Source: Eggerthellaceae bacterium UBA5906 (GTDB lineage Bacteria > Actinomycetota > Coriobacteriia > Coriobacteriales > Eggerthellaceae). From it: DNA of 9,787 bases. The notes under the pieces were generated by a model that saw only the letters and a list, made by a program, of their open reading frames with translations, had not been told where the DNA came from and searched no databases. A program made the position numbers and the translations under genes. Location: NCBI GenBank assembly GCA_002431805.1, contig DJEE01000167.1, positions 1 through 9,787 on the forward strand, given 5' to 3'. Below, piece by piece: positions 6,501 to 9,787 of the stretch. Each line of letters begins with the position of its first letter. The stretch's first letter is position 1.

Positions 6501-6533
6501 GTGCGCGAAAACAAACACGACCCACAAGTGGTC
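6495..6533 (-). other. Two hairpins at 5' end of the kinase leader
   Basis: Minus-strand GACCAC and GTGGGTC (6533-6519) form a short stem with one bulged G. The next bases, GTGTTTGT (6518-6511) and ACAAACGC (6502-6495), form an 8-pair stem with one G-U wobble and an 8-base loop. They sit between the transcription start (near 6551) and the riboswitch core, and could protect the 5' end or help fold the aptamer. Confidence 0.45.
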
Positions 6534-6557
6534 GGGCATTGCTTTCGCCTTTGTTCA

Positions 6558-6585
6558 ATTGTAGGGGGAAGCAAATATCTGTCAA
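6558..6585 (-). promoter_or_regulatory. Consensus sigma-70-type promoter of 7-TM kinase
   Basis: On the minus strand a perfect -35 TTGACA (6585-6580) and a near-perfect -10 TACAAT (6563-6558) are separated by 16 bases. Transcription should start near 6551, giving a leader of about 284 bases that holds the riboswitch and terminator. Such a strong promoter ahead of a terminator fits control by premature termination rather than by initiation. Confidence 0.8.
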
Positions 6586-6593
6586 TTGATATT
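6574..6593. repeat. Inverted repeat over kinase -35 box
   Basis: AATATC (6574-6579) and GATATT (6588-6593) form a perfect 6-bp inverted repeat with an 8-base centre that includes the -35 hexamer. A TCAATTG sequence also occurs twice (6555-6561 and 6582-6588), at the -10 and -35 regions. A repressor binding here would block the promoter; no candidate regulator is in the window. Confidence 0.35.
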
Positions 6594-6600
6594 CATGATT

Positions 6601-6720
6601 GCGCCTGCGCTTTTAACGTGGGCGGTGATAGGGCGAACGAAGGGACGCGCTTGGCTAGTTCTCGGCCAAGGCACGCGGGCACCTCGACCCGCTGAGGGAT
6701 GGATGCACAAGGCCTTCAAC
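6601..6720. other. Structured stretch in divergent region
   Basis: No gene. CTTGGC/GCCAAG (6650-6655 with 6665-6670, 9-base loop) and GCGGG/CCCGC (6675-6679 with 6688-6692, 8-base loop) form two consecutive stems upstream of the plus-strand promoter. Tiny frames starting at 6699 and 6703 would encode 15 and 9 residues, but they precede the likely transcription start, so I do not call leader peptides. Confidence 0.3.
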
Positions 6721-6726
6721 CGCGCA

Positions 6727-6735
6727 TGCTAAAAT
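6727..6735 (+). promoter_or_regulatory. Extended -10 promoter for large GGDEF-kinase
   Basis: TGCTAAAAT is an extended -10 (TGn plus TAAAAT). No -35 hexamer lies 16-18 bases upstream (the region reads ACAAGG). Transcription would begin near 6742, giving a leader of about 53 bases. It diverges from the kinase promoter at 6585-6558, about 140 bases away. Confidence 0.5.
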
Positions 6736-6745
6736 TACGTGATTA

Positions 6746-6775
6746 ACGGAAATCCGTGCAGCAAGCTGCACTTTT
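6746..6775 (+). other. Two abutting leader hairpins before large kinase
   Basis: ACGGA-AA-TCCGT (6746-6757) and GTGCAG-CAAG-CTGCAC (6756-6771) overlap by two bases, so they cannot both form fully. The second is followed by TTTT (6772-6775), which makes it resemble a short intrinsic terminator 20 bases ahead of the start codon. As the likely transcription start is only a few bases upstream, it may instead be an operator or a small attenuator. Confidence 0.4.
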
Positions 6776-6794
6776 GCGTTCTCAAAGGACGAGC

Positions 6795-9787
6795 ATGGAC
6801 AAGCGGGCCAAAAAGAAAAGCAACCGCGTTACGCGCATTTTGATGATGGCGCTTACCGTTGTGCTTATTTTCCTGTTCTTCGACATCATGTCGCTGGTTG
6901 CCGACATCCAGGGCACGGCACGCGTGGTGAATTACGCAGGGCTTGTGCGCGGTACCACGCAACGCATCGTGAAGCTGGAAGATGCAGGGCTTCCGCAGGA
7001 CAAACTGCTAGAAGCCGTGGATTCGTATATCGACGGCCTGCGGCATGGCAGCGATGAGTTGAACCTTGTGCGCCTGGACGATGACGAGTACCAGGCGAAA
7101 ATGACCGAGCTGAACGATTACTTCGACAACCTGCGCGACGAGATACTACAGGTGCGCGAAGTGGGTTACGAGAACACCGACATCATCGCGAAAAGCGAGG
7201 AGTTCTTCGGCATTTGCGACAAGGCAACAAAGCTGGCGGAAGACTATTCGCAAAGGAAGGCGACGGCACTCAACCGCCTGGAAAACGTGGTGATTGCCGA
7301 TATTGTAGGACTGCTTGTGTTGTTCGCCTTTGAACTGGCACGGGCGCTGCGCACCGCCGCGCTGAACCGCGCACTGCAGAAAAAGGTGTATTTGGACGAA
7401 GCAACAGGGCTTCCCAACAAAAACAAGTGCGAAGAGGTGTTAGGGCGCAGCGGCCCCATTGACGCTGACGAGCCCGTTGCCCTGTGCGTGTTCGACCTGA
7501 ACAACCTGCGTACCATCAACAACAACTTAGGGCACGAGAAGGGCGACGAGTACATCCGCTCGTTTGCGCAGCAGCTGGCGAAAGTAGCAAGCGACACGTG
7601 CTTTGTGGGGCGCGATGGCGGCGATGAGTTCATTGCCGTGCTGCGCGGGGCCGACCGAGGCGCCGTTGAGGCATGCCTGGCTAGCATTCGAGCGTATGCG
7701 GACGAGTATTCGCAGGCCAACCCCGCAATGCCCATCAGCTATGCAGCAGGCTGGGCGCTGTCCACCGATTTCGATTCCTGCACGATGCGCGATTTGTTCC
7801 GCCAGGCCGACAAGAACATGTACATAGATAAGAACCGCGCGAAGATGGCGGAAGCCGCCGAGCAGCAACGGCAAAACCGCCGCATTCTCAAACAAATAGA
7901 AAAGCTGGGCTACCATTTTTCCGATTGCCTGTACTGCGATGCGCTGCTTGACCAGTACCGCATGCTGCGTGCGTCTTCCCATGCGTTTTTGGCCGAAAAC
8001 GGCAGCTTCACGGGCGCCGGCGAGCAAATTGTCGATGTGCTGGCCTCGCAGGATGATCGCGCGAAGTTCCGTCGCGCGCTGCAGCTTGATTATCTGAGCC
8101 GCAAGCTGAGTGCGCAAACGCCGGCTATTTCGCTCATGTACAAGCGTGATGGCCATCGTGGCAAGCTGACCATCCTTTACCTGGACAGCTCAGATGGCGC
8201 GCTGCATCACTTTGCCCTTGGGTTTAAGCCCTTCCGCGAAACCAACGCCGACGAGAAGCAGCAGCTGTCGCGCTATTACGACCAGATGAGGCATTCGGTG
8301 CTGGAAAACGGCAACTACGTGGAGGCGCTGCTTGACTCCGCACGGACCGCCTATTCGGTGGACTTGACCAACGACACCCTTGAGAAGGTGTTCGCGCAGC
8401 ATTCGGAAGGCCGATTTGATTTGGGCCTAGAACCGCCATGCTCTTACGATGTCTATTGCCAGCGACGCAGCGAATTCGTAATCGATGACACGCTGGAGAG
8501 CTACCGGCTTGTTGACTCATCGGAAAAGCTGTTGAAACGCTTTGAAGGCGGCGCGAATGAGGTGACCATCGAGTACCGGGAGCGCACGCGCGGCGGCGGC
8601 ATGATGTGGCTGCAAAAGATTGTGCTGATGTCGCGCGACACGGTGCTTGACAGCGAAACGGGCCACGAGCAGCTTGTGGTACGCGGCATCATTCTGTTCA
8701 GGGACACATCTGCGTTCCATGAGCACGACCAGCAGGAAAAGGAGCGCCTGGAGAAGGAACTGCGGGACGTTGATTCGGAAAACAAGGCAAAAACCGAATT
8801 CATGAACCGCATGAGCCACGATTTCCGCACGCCCATCAACGGCATTTTGGGCATGCTGGAAATTATCGGCATGAGCAACGGGGATGCTGAGAAAACGCGC
8901 GAGTGTTTGGGCAAGATTCAGCTGTCGGCAAACCATTTGCTTGACTTGGTGAACGACGTGCTTGACATGAACAAGCTAAGCTCGGGTCAGGCGGTGCTTG
9001 AGCAGGACGAATTCGACCTGATAGAGCTGATGGCCGAAGTGCATTCCCTGGTTGATGCGCAAATGCTGGAAAGCGGTATTGTGCACGAAAGCCACCGCGA
9101 AGGGCTGCAACATACCCAGCTTATCGGCAGCGATTTGCGGCTGCGTCAAATCATGCTCAACCTGTTCAGCAACGCCGTGAAGTACAACAAGCCCGGAGGC
9201 AGGGTTGACACCTACGCCACCGAGCTTTCCTACGACGGCGAGCGCGCGCTGTTCGAGTTCAAGATTGTTGATACCGGCATTGGCATGAGCGCCGAGTTTG
9301 TGGAGCAGCAGCTATTCAAGCCGTTCACGCAAGAACAAACCGGCGCGCGCACCCAGTACCGCGGCACTGGGCTGGGGATGTCGATTGTCAAAACGCTTGT
9401 TGATGCCCTCGGCGGCACTATTGACGTACAGAGCACGCCGGACGTGGGAACCGCTATTGCGTTCAGGCTTTCGTTTAAAGTTAACAAGCATGCCGCCGCG
9501 AGCGCCGCTTTGCCGGATAGCGCCGCGCCCGAAGCAAGCATCGTTTCGCTTTCCGGCAAACGCGTGCTGCTGGTAGAGGACAACGACCTGAACATGGAGA
9601 TAGCCGAGTTTTACCTGGACAGCGCCGGGGCCGCCGTGGTGAAGGCCTGGAACGGCAAAGAGGCCGTTGAGTCGTTTACGGCATCGAAACCCGGGAGCAT
9701 TTCCCTGATTTTGATGGACCTGATGATGCCGGTGATGGACGGCTTAGATGCCACGCGCGCCATTCGCGCGCTTGACCGGCCCGATGC
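6795..9787 (+). CDS. Hybrid histidine kinase with NarX-like sensor and GGDEF
   Basis: 997 residues are present; the gene runs past the window end, inside the receiver. The start ATG at 6795 has AAAGGA (6784-6789) 5 bases upstream. Order: basic N-terminus; first membrane helix (about residues 15-36); external helical sensor (about 37-165) opening with NYAGLVRGTTQR (46-57), which resembles the P-box of NarX/PilJ-type sensors; second helix (about 165-182); GGDEF domain (about 198-350) with DEATGLPNK, D234 and RDGGDEF (273-279); one or two PAS-like regions (about 375-640); coiled coil (about 643-667); HisKA with RMSHDFRTP (H675); ATPase domain with NLFSNAVKY (789-797), DTGIGM (826-831) and GTGLGMSIV (857-865); and a receiver from about 922 with E928, D929 and phospho-acceptor D975. 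The GGDEF motif is intact, but INDxxGH reads INNNLGH and no RxxD inhibitory site is seen (SDTC, 266-269), so cyclase activity is likely but unproven. It is divergent from the riboswitch-controlled kinase. Confidence 0.95.
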   Translation, partial: MDKRAKKKSNRVTRILMMALTVVLIFLFFDIMSLVADIQGTARVVNYAGLVRGTTQRIVKLEDAGLPQDKLLEAVDSYIDGLRHGSDELNLVRLDDDEYQAKMTELNDYFDNLRDEILQVREVGYENTDIIAKSEEFFGICDKATKLAEDYSQRKATALNRLENVVIADIVGLLVLFAFELARALRTAALNRALQKKVYLDEATGLPNKNKCEEVLGRSGPIDADEPVALCVFDLNNLRTINNNLGHEKGDEYIRSFAQQLAKVASDTCFVGRDGGDEFIAVLRGADRGAVEACLASIRAYADEYSQANPAMPISYAAGWALSTDFDSCTMRDLFRQADKNMYIDKNRAKMAEAAEQQRQNRRILKQIEKLGYHFSDCLYCDALLDQYRMLRASSHAFLAENGSFTGAGEQIVDVLASQDDRAKFRRALQLDYLSRKLSAQTPAISLMYKRDGHRGKLTILYLDSSDGALHHFALGFKPFRETNADEKQQLSRYYDQMRHSVLENGNYVEALLDSARTAYSVDLTNDTLEKVFAQHSEGRFDLGLEPPCSYDVYCQRRSEFVIDDTLESYRLVDSSEKLLKRFEGGANEVTIEYRERTRGGGMMWLQKIVLMSRDTVLDSETGHEQLVVRGIILFRDTSAFHEHDQQEKERLEKELRDVDSENKAKTEFMNRMSHDFRTPINGILGMLEIIGMSNGDAEKTRECLGKIQLSANHLLDLVNDVLDMNKLSSGQAVLEQDEFDLIELMAEVHSLVDAQMLESGIVHESHREGLQHTQLIGSDLRLRQIMLNLFSNAVKYNKPGGRVDTYATELSYDGERALFEFKIVDTGIGMSAEFVEQQLFKPFTQEQTGARTQYRGTGLGMSIVKTLVDALGGTIDVQSTPDVGTAIAFRLSFKVNKHAAASAALPDSAAPEASIVSLSGKRVLLVEDNDLNMEIAEFYLDSAGAAVVKAWNGKEAVESFTASKPGSISLILMDLMMPVMDGLDATRAIRALDRPD

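Noticed and set aside
6237..6695. 152-residue plus-strand frame in the divergent region
   Set aside because: It runs antisense through the kinase start, the terminator and the riboswitch, has no recognisable domain, and is explained by those RNA elements.
6601..6794. A second c-di-GMP riboswitch ahead of the large kinase
   Set aside because: No AAACC, GNRA-capped stem or CAAAGCC core is present on the plus strand, and the leader after the -10 is too short.
7527..8156. 209-residue minus-strand frame within the large kinase
   Set aside because: Antisense shadow of the GGDEF and PAS-like coding region; no domain and no ribosome binding site.
1..9787. CRISPR arrays, tRNA or rRNA genes, insertion sequences
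   Set aside because: Scanned for spaced direct repeats, cloverleaf patterns, transposase motifs and terminal inverted repeats; none was seen.

Overview
The window is moderately GC-rich bacterial DNA. It carries two membrane transporter genes, one small membrane-protein gene, and a compact block of signalling genes built around cyclic-di-GMP and histidine kinases. The protein style (large hybrid kinases, Cys-containing PAS-like diguanylate cyclases, DHA2 exporters) and the G+C suggest an anaerobic actinobacterium of the Coriobacteriia, perhaps Eggerthellaceae. That placement is an inference from style; no marker gene is present.

Left part (1-3384, all + strand): a GC-rich hairpin with no recognisable gene; a 106-residue two-helix membrane protein (268-588); a 350-base gap with two adjacent palindromes and a small terminator; a DHA2-type MFS exporter starting at TTG (940-2313); and an EamA/DMT permease (2455-3384) behind an extended -10 promoter.

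Right part (3374-9787): a diguanylate cyclase (3374-4252, -) overlaps the permease tail by 11 bases. Behind it lies a 7-TM hybrid histidine kinase (4381-6267, -). Divergent from it runs a very large hybrid kinase (6795 to beyond the window end, +) with a NarX/PilJ-like sensor, an intact GGDEF domain, PAS-like regions, a kinase core and a receiver. This second kinase gene is incomplete at its 3' end.

The most notable non-coding element is in the 527-base divergent region. The minus-strand leader of the 7-TM kinase has a consensus promoter (TTGACA, 16 bases, TACAAT), a c-di-GMP-I (GEMM) riboswitch aptamer with GNRA loop and tetraloop receptor, then an intrinsic terminator, then the ribosome binding site. 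Thus a c-di-GMP sensor RNA appears to control a phosphorelay kinase flanked by two genes that encode GGDEF domains. I infer a local feedback circuit: c-di-GMP made by the flanking enzymes sets the level of the kinase, and the kinase may in turn act on c-di-GMP or surface behaviour. Neither GGDEF domain has a canonical inhibitory RxxD site, so RNA-level feedback could replace allosteric feedback.
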